In this document: positions 9,053 through 17,968 of the stretch, piece after piece
How the letters are laid out: each line of letters opens with the position of its first letter
Position numbering within the stretch: the first letter of the stretch is position 1
Assembly: GCF_013401555.1 (NCBI RefSeq)
Contig: NZ_CP058552.1
Coordinates: forward strand, 186,001 to 250,000
From: Paenibacillus sp. E222
GTDB lineage: Bacteria; Bacillota; Bacilli; Paenibacillales; Paenibacillaceae
Direction: 5' to 3'
DNA: 64,000 nt
Notes under the pieces: generated by a model
Database searches by the model: none
What the model was told of the DNA's origin: nothing
The model's input: only the letters and a program-made list of their open reading frames with translations
Translations under genes and position numbers: made by a program

Positions 9053-9808
9053 ATGAAGAAAAAGATGGACTATACTACTTTTTACGAACGTATTGGGCGA
9101 TTGAATGGCTGGGACTTCAGCTCCCTGAAAGTGACTTCAGAGGGCATTGGATGGAACTTCTACGAGGAAGTTACACGCTGCACCCAACCGTCAGATCTAT
9201 TGCTTGATATTGGCACAGGTGGGGGAGAAGCTGTTCTTTCCATCGCGGATGCTGCACTATTATTGGTTGGAATAGACCTTTCCCGGGGAATGATTGAGAC
9301 TGCCCAGCGTAATCTCAAGGCATCTGGTTCCCGTTCGAATGTCCGTTTTGTGCATATGAATGCAGAGCAACTGACATTTCCAGATCAATTCTTTAATGTC
9401 GTGTCCTCCAGACACTGCGACTTCTGCGCTACAGAAGTATTCAGAGTATTGGCCGATGGCGGTGTACTCCTTACCCAACAAGTCAGTGAACATGATAAAT
9501 ATAATCTCTCAAAGGCTTTTGACCGTGGACAGTCACTGGGCGTTCAGCCTGGCACATTAATGGAACGATACAAACGTGAACTTCGCGAAGCGGGTTTTCA
9601 AGACATTGAGGCATACGAATATAACGCAACAGAATATTACGCCACGCCTGATGATCTACTTTTCCTGCTGACCCATGCACCGATCATTCCCGATTTTGGA
9701 GAGAAGGAATCCGACTTAGAGCGTTTCCAACAGTTTGTTGAGCAAAATCGCTGCGATAAAGGGATTCGAACGAACTCGGCACGTTTTATGCTGACTGCTC
9801 GGAAATAA
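9053..9808 (+). CDS. class I SAM-dependent methyltransferase
   Basis: A 251-residue methyltransferase. Motif I is LLLDIGTGGGEAV (about residues 46-58), with the acidic end of strand 2 at GIDLS and a UbiE/Methyltransf_11-like core. The TGGAGGA ribosome site is well placed. Substrate is not evident: it lacks the zinc finger of RlmA-type rRNA methyltransferases. A leader peptide plus hairpin precede it, which is typical of genes induced by ribosome-targeting drugs, so an RNA or antibiotic-related role is possible but unproven. It is convergent with the PBP gene and separated from it by a terminator. Confidence 0.85.
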   Translation: MKKKMDYTTFYERIGRLNGWDFSSLKVTSEGIGWNFYEEVTRCTQPSDLLLDIGTGGGEAVLSIADAALLLVGIDLSRGMIETAQRNLKASGSRSNVRFVHMNAEQLTFPDQFFNVVSSRHCDFCATEVFRVLADGGVLLTQQVSEHDKYNLSKAFDRGQSLGVQPGTLMERYKRELREAGFQDIEAYEYNATEYYATPDDLLFLLTHAPIIPDFGEKESDLERFQQFVEQNRCDKGIRTNSARFMLTARK

Positions 9809-9833
9809 ATCTTATAACATAAAGGCAAAATAA

Positions 9834-9874
9834 AGCCCATCCACCATTCTGGTAACATGAATGGTGGATGGGCT
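9834..9874 (-). terminator. intrinsic terminator
   Basis: A 16-bp perfect stem (AGCCCATCCACCATTC and complement) is followed on the minus strand by TTTATTTT, ending the PBP transcript. It also lies just after the methyltransferase stop on the plus strand. Confidence 0.75.
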
Positions 9875-9916
9875 CTTCAAATACTAAAGATACATCGTAA
9901 ATCGCAATCCATCCAA

Positions 9917-12001
9917 TTACTGCGTTACTCCCTTTTTCTCCAGGAAAGGCTTTAATTTGTCCAAAACATAATGACTGCCGCCTCTTCCGTTCACTTGTTC
10001 AATGACCGCGGCTATAAGGAAGGATGGTGATTCGGTATCAAACACCACCACAAAACCGTTCTCCTGTCCTTTCTCCCCCTTCTTGGCCTTCAGTTCGGCC
10101 GTCCCTGTCTTAGCTGCCAGTCCTTCAGGGAGTGAATTCAAGGAATGAGCCGTTCCTCCCGATCGGGTCACCACCTGGCCCAAGGCATCCTTCACCGTAT
10201 TTGCAACTTCAGGTGTAATTACAACCTCCGGTTCGGCGGTTTCCTTTTCCTCTATCAGTACGGGCTTCACCATTTTCCCTTCATTAATAAAAGGAGTGAA
10301 AGAGGACGCCAGATGGATTGGCGACATCAGCATTTCGCCCTGTCCATAGGACGTGTCAGCGAGCAGCACCTCCGATGAAAGATCGAGATGAGCCTCGTTT
10401 GCATACTGACTTGGTTTCAAATACAGTTCATCCAGTCCAAAGTTGTCTCCAAAACCGAACTTCTGGATGCCCTCTATGAACTTGGCGCTGCCCATCTCAA
10501 CCGCTTCCTTCGCAAAATAAATATTGTCCGAGTAGACCAGCGCATCAACCATGTTCACCGGGGATACACTTTTCACACGTTTCACATAATAACCGCCCCA
10601 GCTCTCATCCTTACGCCATTGCAGACCAGAGATATCATGCGATTTGTCCGCTGTGGTAACCTTCTCCATCAGACCTGCCGCTGCCGTAATGGCTTTGAAG
10701 GTTGACCCTGGTGCATAACGATTCGTAAACCTATTAATAAAAGGAAGCTTCTCATCTGCTGAATAGGCATCCCACTCAGCCTGTGTCAGTCCCGTAACCA
10801 TCTTGTTCGGATTATAGGCGGGCGCACTTGCCAGAGCCAGCAGATTGCCGTCCGTCGGATTCATCAGCACCATCGCTCCGGCGTCACCACCACTCGATAA
10901 TGTCTTATACAGTTTACGCTGTTGCTCGGAGCTGATCGTCAGTTGAATATTCTGGCCATCCTCTGCATCCTTGCGGATAAGCTCTGAACGGGTATTTCCC
11001 GATTCATCGGTAATCTCGATCAGGCCACCCCTTTCGCCGCGAAGCTGCTTCTCCAGGGATTGCTCCAGTCCGGCTTTGCCAATCCAATCTTCCGCACGAT
11101 AATAGCCTTCCGTATCTTTCTCCAAATCTTCTTTGGTGGCCTTGCGCACATAACCGATCAAATGAGCAGCAGCCTCACCAAGAGGATAGTATCGTATTTC
11201 CTTGGATTGAACCTGCACACCAGCCAGTGCTGCAGGCACCCGGGAGTCCTCTGTTGAAGCAATCGGGACAAAATATTCCGGCTTCACCCATTTCTGTGCA
11301 AGCGCGGTGTTGATGATAGCTTCTGTTACTTTGTAATGCTCCGCGATCCGGGCGATCATCGGCTCCGGATTTTCTCCCAGCTTCTCCGGTATGATGCCCC
11401 ACTCGTATATATTCCCCTTGGTTGCAAGGGGCAGCCCTTCACGATCAACAATGTCCCCACGTTCCGGGAAAAGGGTTCTAACCCGAACTTTGCTTCCCTT
11501 GACCATGTCAGTCAGAATCATGGATGGCTTCCAATTGATCCGCCAGACTTTGCGACCCTCCTCAAGCTCTTCACGCACCAGTTTCAGTGTATGTGTCTCG
11601 GCCACTTCTCCCAGGAAGGTCGTTAACTGCAGGCTGTAGTCCACTTCATAGGCATCCGGGTTTTGGTTTTTATTGTCATTACCCGTGCCATCCGTTGTCT
11701 CTTCGATTACTTTCGGTTTCAATTCTGCCTTAATTGCAGAAACCTCCATGCCCGAATAGATCGCGTTATATTTTTCCACAAATTGCTCACGGTTCATGCC
11801 GGACTCTTTCAATGAAGCAGGCGTCATCAAGGTGTACAGTTGATCAAATTCTTTCTTTTGCAAATGCTCTATGTACTGATTAACGGTTACCTCAGGCTTA
11901 ACTTCCTCTGTTTTGCTATTCTGCATGTATAAGTACATTCCGATTCCACCGGCAAATAAGATGGGAAGCAGTCCATAAATAATTTTACGTTTCGATTTCA
12001 T
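9917..12001 (-). CDS. class B penicillin-binding protein with MecA_N domain (PbpC/PBP3-like)
   Basis: A 694-residue D,D-transpeptidase that cross-links peptidoglycan outside the membrane. A membrane anchor lies at about residues 5-22. The NTF2-like MecA_N domain spans about 30-150 and is followed by a PBP dimerisation domain at about 160-330 and the transpeptidase domain. Active-site motifs are SxxK (STFK, about 433), SxN (SDN, about 489) and KTGT (about 630). The domain order matches B. subtilis PbpC (PBP3) and staphylococcal PBP2a, so low beta-lactam affinity is possible but cannot be read from sequence. The start at 12001 follows AGAGGTG; an upstream in-frame Met lacks spacing. It is monocistronic. 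Confidence 0.93.
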   Translation of the reverse strand: MKSKRKIIYGLLPILFAGGIGMYLYMQNSKTEEVKPEVTVNQYIEHLQKKEFDQLYTLMTPASLKESGMNREQFVEKYNAIYSGMEVSAIKAELKPKVIEETTDGTGNDNKNQNPDAYEVDYSLQLTTFLGEVAETHTLKLVREELEEGRKVWRINWKPSMILTDMVKGSKVRVRTLFPERGDIVDREGLPLATKGNIYEWGIIPEKLGENPEPMIARIAEHYKVTEAIINTALAQKWVKPEYFVPIASTEDSRVPAALAGVQVQSKEIRYYPLGEAAAHLIGYVRKATKEDLEKDTEGYYRAEDWIGKAGLEQSLEKQLRGERGGLIEITDESGNTRSELIRKDAEDGQNIQLTISSEQQRKLYKTLSSGGDAGAMVLMNPTDGNLLALASAPAYNPNKMVTGLTQAEWDAYSADEKLPFINRFTNRYAPGSTFKAITAAAGLMEKVTTADKSHDISGLQWRKDESWGGYYVKRVKSVSPVNMVDALVYSDNIYFAKEAVEMGSAKFIEGIQKFGFGDNFGLDELYLKPSQYANEAHLDLSSEVLLADTSYGQGEMLMSPIHLASSFTPFINEGKMVKPVLIEEKETAEPEVVITPEVANTVKDALGQVVTRSGGTAHSLNSLPEGLAAKTGTAELKAKKGEKGQENGFVVVFDTESPSFLIAAVIEQVNGRGGSHYVLDKLKPFLEKKGVTQ

Positions 12002-12148
12002 AATCATATCACCTCTAATATACACTATAGATTTCCAGCCTCAATTAAACAATGGAACAAATCTGACGAATTTATCATTAAAAATAGCCGAAAGCTCACA
12101 TAATATGTTTAAATAAGGAGAGCGAGATTACAGTAAAGGAGCCCGATG

Positions 12149-12553
12149 ATGGAAATCAGCTATTTTTTACTCCCCAAAGCCGAAGTGGCCTATATCAAGT
12201 CTTCCGCTTCCATGAAAGATGCGATCGAGCAGCTTGAATTGCAGCATTATACCGCCATTCCCGTGATTGACCAGGATGGAAAATATGTTGCCACCCTGTC
12301 CGAAGGCGATTTGTTATGGAAAATGCGGAACACCCCCGGACTGACGTTTGAGACGATGGATCAGGTCCAGGTGCATGAGATCGACAACCGTGTATATAAT
12401 GAATGTGTCTTTATTAAGGCAGAAATGGAGGATATGCTGACGTTGGCAGCAGATCAAAACTTTGTGCCTGTGGTGGATGTGGACCGTGTCTTCCTCGGGA
12501 TTATCCGTCGCAAGGATATTATTGAGTATTATACGCGCAACATCTCCGACTAA
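12149..12553 (+). CDS. CBS-domain pair protein
   Basis: A 134-residue soluble protein made almost entirely of two CBS motifs (about residues 10-60 and 80-130), forming one Bateman module that binds adenosyl ligands or c-di-nucleotides. Core strands HYTAIPVIDQDGKYVATLSEGDLL and NFVPVVDVDRVFLGIIRRKDIIEY are diagnostic. I use the second of two adjacent ATGs because it lies 7 nt from AAAGGAG. The gene is divergent from the PBP gene. Ligand and partner are unknown; stand-alone CBS pairs of this size (for example DarB) can bind c-di-AMP. Confidence 0.85.
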   Translation: MEISYFLLPKAEVAYIKSSASMKDAIEQLELQHYTAIPVIDQDGKYVATLSEGDLLWKMRNTPGLTFETMDQVQVHEIDNRVYNECVFIKAEMEDMLTLAADQNFVPVVDVDRVFLGIIRRKDIIEYYTRNISD

Positions 12554-12570
12554 ATTTGAAATGAATATAT

Positions 12571-12599
12571 GCCTTTTGCTGATTACATGGGCAAAAGGC
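12571..12599 (+). terminator. hairpin after CBS gene
   Basis: A 9-bp perfect stem, GCCTTTTGC/GCAAAAGGC, with an 11-nt loop starts 17 nt after the CBS stop. It has no T run, so termination is likely weak. Confidence 0.45.
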
Positions 12600-12609
12600 T
12601 AAAACAGAA

Positions 12610-12678
12610 ATGACGAGTCCTTGGGGCAATGTCATTAAGTTATTTAACTTAATGATATTAGAACCTTGGGCTCGTCAT
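12610..12678 (+). terminator. long double hairpin with T-rich tail ahead of the polysaccharide operon
   Basis: An outer 8-11 bp stem (ATGACGAG/CTCGTCAT plus CC/GG) encloses a perfect 10-bp inner stem (TCATTAAGTT/AACTTAATGA). CTTTGTGTTTTC follows. It may be the CBS-gene terminator or a 5' regulatory structure for the downstream operon. The remaining 260 nt up to 12942 are AT-rich and presumably hold the operon promoter; I see no other gene there. Confidence 0.5.
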
Positions 12679-12941
12679 CTTTGTGTTTTCAGATAACATC
12701 CAAGCCCCACTTTCAGATATGCGGAAAAATAAATAAACATATTGCGCAAATTTCGACATATAAATACAATAATTATTACGATACGACAAAATTAACCATC
12801 AAAAATGGAACCGATGGCTCTATATTTTTCGAGGTCCTATCTCATTTTTCAGAATTTGTTCAGAATCGTTTAGTACAATGATCACATTCTTTTTATTCCG
12901 ATAGGCGGCACTACTCAGAAAAATCAGGAAGAGGTATTCAC

Positions 12942-15221
12942 TTGAACTACTTAAGTACACGCAACAAGATACTTGTCACGGCTACAGTGATTATGTCTTG
13001 TATTTACGTCATTTGGCGTACATTCTTCACCATTCCTTTCGGACATGGCCCTCTCGCCGTGACGGCAGGTCTTGCCCTCCTCATTGTCGAACTAATAGGT
13101 ATGTTCGAACTGGCCGTCCATTTTTACAATATGACCCGGCTCGAATATCCCGAACTTCCCGTTGTTGACGAAGCCCTATATCCGGATGTGGATGTATTTA
13201 TCGCAACTTATAATGAACCCACTTCACTTCTGTTCAAAACGATTAATGGCTGTCTGAACATGGATTATCCTGATCGCTCCAAAGTACATATCCATCTGTG
13301 TGATGACTCCAATCGTCCCGAGATGCGGGAACTGGCTGCACACCTGGGCATTAACTACCTTACGCGAACGGAGCATGTACACGCCAAGGCGGGTAACCTG
13401 AACAATGCCATGAAGCATACGTCCTCCCCGCTAATCGTCACCTTTGATGCAGACATGATTCCAAAACATGATTTTCTGACGTCGTGCGTTCCCTACTTTC
13501 TGACCGGAGAAAAAATTGGTTTCGTACAGACACCACAGAGTTTCTATAATCCCGATCAGTTCCAGTACAATCTGTACTCCGAGAACCGGATACCGAATGA
13601 ACAGGATTATTTCTATCGGGACGTACAAGTGGGACGCAACAAGTCCAACTCTGTCATCTATGGTGGAACAAATACGGTACTCTCCAGACAGGCACTGGAA
13701 GACGTCGGCGGTTTCTACACCGGTTCCATTACAGAGGATTTTGCTACGGGTATTGAAATGCAGAGCAAAGGGTATCGCTGCTTCGCCACCAATAAAGTAC
13801 TAGCCTCCGGACTTGCTCCCGGTGATCTGAAAAGTCTGATCAAACAACGTCAGCGCTGGGCGCGCGGTTGTATCCAGACAGGCAAAAAGATGAACCTTCT
13901 TTTCAAGAAAGGACTTAGCTTTGCCCAAAAACTAAACTACATTTCTTCCATTACCTACTGGTACTCCGGGTTAAAACGACTGCTGTACATCATGTCACCC
14001 ATACTGTTTGCCGTGTTCGGCGTTCTGGTTGTGAAATGTACCATTCTGGAAATTCTCGTGTTCTGGTTGCCGATGTATCTGTTGACCAACACCTGTCTGA
14101 GGATGTTATCCGGCAATATTCGGACCACCAAATGGACCAATGTATATGAGACTATTCTGTTCCCTTCCCTTCTGCCAGCCGTCATTCTGGAAACACTGGG
14201 CATCACGATGAACAAATTTGTCGTTACTCGCAAAGACGGTGCGCAAAATGATGATCGGAACTATCAGATTAAACAGATGATTCCTCATCTGATTCTGGCG
14301 GTTCTGTCCATTATCGGAATCGTGAATTGCATCCACTGGACATTCAGTCAGGGAACGATTGGTTTCCTCGTTGTGCTGTACTGGTTATTGATTAATTTCT
14401 ACAACATCATGATGTCGATCTTCTTCCTGGCTGGACGCAAAGTATTCCGCAATCATGAGCGCTCAATGGCTGCCGTGGATTGCACGCTCACAACGGAAGG
14501 GGAGACGATCTCCTGCATCACTCACGATCTCTCGGAAGGCGGTATTTCCGTCATGCTTGATACACCGAAGTACATTCCAAGTGATACAGAGATTGGCATT
14601 AAACTGGTAAATGATCGATATTCAAGCGAGTTTACAGGCAAGGTGGCACATGTCGCTTCGATCGGGAACCGTTGGAAATATGCTTTTACGGTTAAGGATA
14701 TCACGGAACAAGAGCAGCGCCAGCTACTGCACATCATCTATGATCGCGAACCTACACTGCCTCAGAAGCTGGACAAGGATATCAGTACATTTGAAGATAT
14801 TCGCCTGAATTTTGTACGTCGGGGTCAGAGTGAGTTCATGTCCAACCGGAAGCTGGCACGAATTGCGCTAAATCGCGAATTGCCAACGGCAGATCATGGA
14901 ACCGTGACATTGCTGGATTTCAACTATGAATTCGTCCTGGTGGAGATGGAGCCTCATGATTTGGCCAATGAGATCCAACTTCCGCTTAGCGAAGACATCT
15001 CACTGAAATGCGTGTGGGTACAGTCCCTGCGTAACAAACGAGGCAATTTGTACCATGTGACCAATATTCGTGATATTGCTCGCAACCATCAGATGCCAAC
15101 CTTGGAAGCTCTGCTGAAACAGTGGAATAAGGAACATATTCAGTTGGGTAAAACAGGCCCTGCATCCCAGGGCAAGAACAACATCTCTCCAGACGAACTG
15201 AACGAGATGGCTTATCTATAG
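12942..15221 (+). CDS. membrane glycosyltransferase family 2 with PilZ domain (BcsA-like)
   Basis: A 759-residue processive polysaccharide synthase. It starts at TTG with AGGAAGAGG 7 nt upstream. Two N-terminal helices precede the GT2 domain, which has ATYNEP (about 88-93), DDS (about 121), DAD (about 169), the catalytic-base motif TED (about 265) and QRQRW (about 303), the signature of cellulose-synthase-type enzymes. Several membrane helices follow, then a PilZ domain at about 500-595. Its c-di-GMP motifs RNHER (RxxxR) and DLSEGG (D/NxSxxG) are intact. The enzyme probably polymerises UDP-glucose into a beta-glucan on c-di-GMP binding. It heads a four-gene operon with acyl-transfer genes. 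Confidence 0.9.
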   Translation: MNYLSTRNKILVTATVIMSCIYVIWRTFFTIPFGHGPLAVTAGLALLIVELIGMFELAVHFYNMTRLEYPELPVVDEALYPDVDVFIATYNEPTSLLFKTINGCLNMDYPDRSKVHIHLCDDSNRPEMRELAAHLGINYLTRTEHVHAKAGNLNNAMKHTSSPLIVTFDADMIPKHDFLTSCVPYFLTGEKIGFVQTPQSFYNPDQFQYNLYSENRIPNEQDYFYRDVQVGRNKSNSVIYGGTNTVLSRQALEDVGGFYTGSITEDFATGIEMQSKGYRCFATNKVLASGLAPGDLKSLIKQRQRWARGCIQTGKKMNLLFKKGLSFAQKLNYISSITYWYSGLKRLLYIMSPILFAVFGVLVVKCTILEILVFWLPMYLLTNTCLRMLSGNIRTTKWTNVYETILFPSLLPAVILETLGITMNKFVVTRKDGAQNDDRNYQIKQMIPHLILAVLSIIGIVNCIHWTFSQGTIGFLVVLYWLLINFYNIMMSIFFLAGRKVFRNHERSMAAVDCTLTTEGETISCITHDLSEGGISVMLDTPKYIPSDTEIGIKLVNDRYSSEFTGKVAHVASIGNRWKYAFTVKDITEQEQRQLLHIIYDREPTLPQKLDKDISTFEDIRLNFVRRGQSEFMSNRKLARIALNRELPTADHGTVTLLDFNYEFVLVEMEPHDLANEIQLPLSEDISLKCVWVQSLRNKRGNLYHVTNIRDIARNHQMPTLEALLKQWNKEHIQLGKTGPASQGKNNISPDELNEMAYL

Positions 15222-15238
15222 AGCGGAGGCAAGAAAGC

Positions 15239-16390
15239 ATGATCAAGAAGTGGAAACAACTGACGCTTGTCGCCAGTCTTGTTGTGTTATGGAACGTATA
15301 TCCCATTCAGGCTGTTCAGGCAGAGCAGCTTAAGGTGAATGAGAATAAACTCCATGAATGGAACAACGGAGCCAGGGTAGACGCCAGCGTTGATAACAAA
15401 GGTAGTATCCAGATTAAGACCTCCACGCAGGGGCTCCAAAAAGGATACTATTCGGCCTACGTCTATGAGCTGCAGAATCGAGACTGGTCAGGCTATGGGG
15501 CTTTGACCTTCTCCATCCGCAATGAATCGGAGCAAAAATTGCCTCTTAATATCGTACTGACCCGAGCGGATAAAACCTCCCTTACTGTGTCTGATGATCG
15601 AAACGTCATCGTAGTCGAGAAATCAACCGGACATGCCGAACTGATTCGCCCGGTTTCCGGCCAGATTGCTTTGGAACCGGGATTTGTCGGACAGATCCGC
15701 ATCCCCTTTTCCAGCCTGATGGTCCAGGACAAGGCCAACACGGCAGGTCGGGTGAGCTTGGGTAAAGTCATTGGCTGGGGAATTACAACTACAACTCCCG
15801 AAAATGCCAAACTGAGCTTCCGCATCGGCAACATCAAGCCGTTGTCCAAAAAGCAAGCTGTGGTGGAGAACGGGCTCACCACCTTGCATATGACTGGTGA
15901 CGAACGTGTGGTAAAGCCTGTAGCCGGGGAATCCATTGCCCAATACGCTGTTGAATCCTCCTCAGAAGAAAAGCACGATGTACAATTCCAGCTCGACACC
16001 CCCGTACAGGGAGTATCCATTACACCGAATGGACTGCTGACGCTTCATACCGAAGTCGATGCTGAGCAGGCCACCATACGTGCACTTGTGAATAACAAAT
16101 GGAACCTAACAAAGACTGTCATGCTGGATCGCTCTTCGGCCATGAATGTTCAGGAGAAAGACGGGACGCCACGTTCTATTCCTGACCCATCTGAAGTTAC
16201 CAAGGTACTCAGCCCAGCGGACCCACTGATGAAAACATCGGTGGGATGGTTTATTCGACTCTTGTTAACCGCTGCCGGAATCCATGGACTCGTCCTCTAC
16301 TGGATGTGGAGAAGACAACGGATTGCCCATGGCGCCATAAAACGGCGTTCCCGGGAAGATCGACAAGCACGGCGTCCTTTTCGTATGTAA
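15239..16390 (+). CDS. secreted, C-terminally membrane-anchored protein of polysaccharide operon
   Basis: A 383-residue protein of unknown family. It has a signal peptide (about 1-28, ending AVQAEQ) and a beta-rich, carbohydrate-binding-like domain at about 30-200 with a WSGYGALTFSIRN segment that resembles CBM folds. A second beta region (about 215-300) follows, then a Pro-rich linker and one C-terminal helix at about 338-358 with a basic cytoplasmic tail. It lies 17 nt after the GT2-PilZ gene. Position and single C-terminal helix parallel BcsB, which guides cellulose out of BcsA, so I infer an analogous co-synthase or glycan-handling role. I see no BcsB sequence motif. Confidence 0.7.
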   Translation: MIKKWKQLTLVASLVVLWNVYPIQAVQAEQLKVNENKLHEWNNGARVDASVDNKGSIQIKTSTQGLQKGYYSAYVYELQNRDWSGYGALTFSIRNESEQKLPLNIVLTRADKTSLTVSDDRNVIVVEKSTGHAELIRPVSGQIALEPGFVGQIRIPFSSLMVQDKANTAGRVSLGKVIGWGITTTTPENAKLSFRIGNIKPLSKKQAVVENGLTTLHMTGDERVVKPVAGESIAQYAVESSSEEKHDVQFQLDTPVQGVSITPNGLLTLHTEVDAEQATIRALVNNKWNLTKTVMLDRSSAMNVQEKDGTPRSIPDPSEVTKVLSPADPLMKTSVGWFIRLLLTAAGIHGLVLYWMWRRQRIAHGAIKRRSREDRQARRPFRM

Positions 16391-16399
16391 ATGACCCTT

Positions 16400-16435
16400 G
16401 CAGACCAACTCGCCTCCTTAGATGCGGGTGTCTGC
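16400..16435 (+). terminator. intra-operon terminator-like hairpin
   Basis: GCAGAC...GTCTGC with inner paired bases (AACTCGC/GCGGGT) is followed by CTGTTTTGC, just after the anchored-protein gene. It could reduce transcription into the acyltransferase genes. Confidence 0.5.
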
Positions 16436-16443
16436 CTGTTTTG

Positions 16444-16500
16444 CTTGAGCATGTTGCATCCATAGATACAACGTGCACCCTTATATGATGCTCAAGGAGG
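16444..16500 (+). promoter_or_regulatory. hairpin that overlaps the Shine-Dalgarno of the MBOAT gene
   Basis: CTTGAGCAT (16444-16452) is the exact complement of ATGCTCAAG (16488-16496), which contains the first bases of the AAGGAGG ribosome site (16494-16500). Pairing would partly hide the site, so translation of the MBOAT gene may be controlled by RNA structure. Confidence 0.45.
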
Positions 16501-16507
16501 AAAGGCA

Positions 16508-17929
16508 GTGCTCTTTTCCAGTGTAATCTTTCTATTTTATTTTCTGCCGCTTGTGCTGGGGCTGTATTACATACTGAGATTCTCGGTTACGGCCAAAAAC
16601 ATGCTGCTGCTGGTTGCCAGCCTGTTCTTCTATGCATGGGGTGAACCGTGGTTTGTCCTCATCATGCTGGCCTCCATCTGTTTCAACTATATTTTCGCCC
16701 TGCTTGTGGACAAGTTCAGGGAACGAAGGAATACCGCGTACACCATCATTACGTTGATGCTTATCGTCAATCTGGGTATGCTGTTCGTCTTTAAATACAT
16801 GGCTTTTGCACTGCGTATTGTGAATGAAAATACCGGCTTTGGCTTAAATATCCCGAATATTGCGTTACCGCTAGGCATCTCGTTCTTCACCTTCCACGGA
16901 ATTTCCTACGTCATCGACGTGTATCGCGGACATGGTGCCGTGCAAAAAAATCTCTTTTATGTGGCGCTGTATATCTCTTTCTTCCCTCAGCTCGTTGCCG
17001 GACCGATTCTGCGCTATAACACAATTGCAGATCAAATGGTCAACCGTAAGGAAAGTTGGGACAAGTTCGCACTGGGCTGCTGCCGCTTCATTGTGGGCCT
17101 GGGTAAAAAGGTGCTGTTATCCAACAGCATGGCAATTGTCGCCGATCACATCTTTAGCATGGGTGGCACCTCGGATATTCCGGCGAGTCTGGCATGGCTT
17201 GGAGCCATCGCCTATACGTTGCAGATTTATTTTGATTTCTCAGGATACTCCGATATGGCCATTGGTCTCGCCCTCATGTTCGGGTTCAAGTTCGAAGAGA
17301 ACTTCAGATATCCTTATATCTCCCGGTCCATCACTGAATTTTGGCGCCGCTGGCATATCTCGCTGGGCACCTGGTTCAAGGAATATGTCTATTTCCCGCT
17401 CGGGGGATCACGTGTCACCAACAAGGATAAAATGATTCGCAATCTGCTCATTGTCTGGGGACTGACTGGTGTGTGGCATGGTGCGGAGTGGACATTTGTA
17501 GTCTGGGGATTGATTAACTTCGCATTCATTGCGCTGGAGAAAATCTCTAACTTTGATAAAGGAACCCGCTTCAACCCGCTGCGGCATCTCTATGCCATGT
17601 TCATTGTGGTCATCGGGTGGGTGATCTTCCGTTCACCAGATCTAATACAAGCTGGCAACTATCTGGGCAACATGTTTGGACTGTACGGTAATGGGTTCTG
17701 GAGTGATACGACTTGGATGTTCCTGAAGGAATACGCGCTCTTCTTCATTCTGGGCATTCTGTTCTGCATGCCGATTGCCACGCGAATGAACAAACTGATG
17801 GTCGACGGCGCACGTTTCAGCAAACCACTGGAACTGGTATATCCAGTTACGATCATCGTGTTATTCCTGGTGTGTGTATCGTATCTGGTCAAAGGTACAT
17901 ACAACCCGTTTATTTATTTCAATTTCTGA
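16508..17929 (+). CDS. MBOAT family O-acyltransferase (AlgI/DltB-like)
   Basis: A 473-residue multi-pass membrane protein starting at GTG with AAGGAGG 7 nt upstream. It moves acyl groups (usually acetyl) from the cytoplasm to an extracellular glycan. The MBOAT signature is clear: QIYFDFSGYSDMAIGLALMFG, the EFWRRWHISLGTWFKEYVYFPLGG block, and the catalytic His in GVWHGAEW (about residue 323). Closest in layout to AlgI/WssH/PatA-type polymer acetylases. The DHHW partner gene follows within 40 nt, and the upstream GT2 synthase supplies the likely polymer substrate. Confidence 0.92.
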   Translation: MLFSSVIFLFYFLPLVLGLYYILRFSVTAKNMLLLVASLFFYAWGEPWFVLIMLASICFNYIFALLVDKFRERRNTAYTIITLMLIVNLGMLFVFKYMAFALRIVNENTGFGLNIPNIALPLGISFFTFHGISYVIDVYRGHGAVQKNLFYVALYISFFPQLVAGPILRYNTIADQMVNRKESWDKFALGCCRFIVGLGKKVLLSNSMAIVADHIFSMGGTSDIPASLAWLGAIAYTLQIYFDFSGYSDMAIGLALMFGFKFEENFRYPYISRSITEFWRRWHISLGTWFKEYVYFPLGGSRVTNKDKMIRNLLIVWGLTGVWHGAEWTFVVWGLINFAFIALEKISNFDKGTRFNPLRHLYAMFIVVIGWVIFRSPDLIQAGNYLGNMFGLYGNGFWSDTTWMFLKEYALFFILGILFCMPIATRMNKLMVDGARFSKPLELVYPVTIIVLFLVCVSYLVKGTYNPFIYFNF

Positions 17930-17968
17930 GTCAATTTATAAACTAACTCTCTGAGAGAAGGCACAAGC

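Noticed and set aside
12666..12881. 71-codon plus-strand frame upstream of the synthase
   Set aside because: It has no ribosome site or family resemblance and overlaps the hairpin tail; it is AT-rich noncoding sequence.
12942..15221. Possible hyaluronan or chitin synthase instead of a cellulose-like synthase
   Set aside because: The fused PilZ domain, the QRQRW motif and the downstream MBOAT/DHHW genes fit cellulose/Wss-type systems better.
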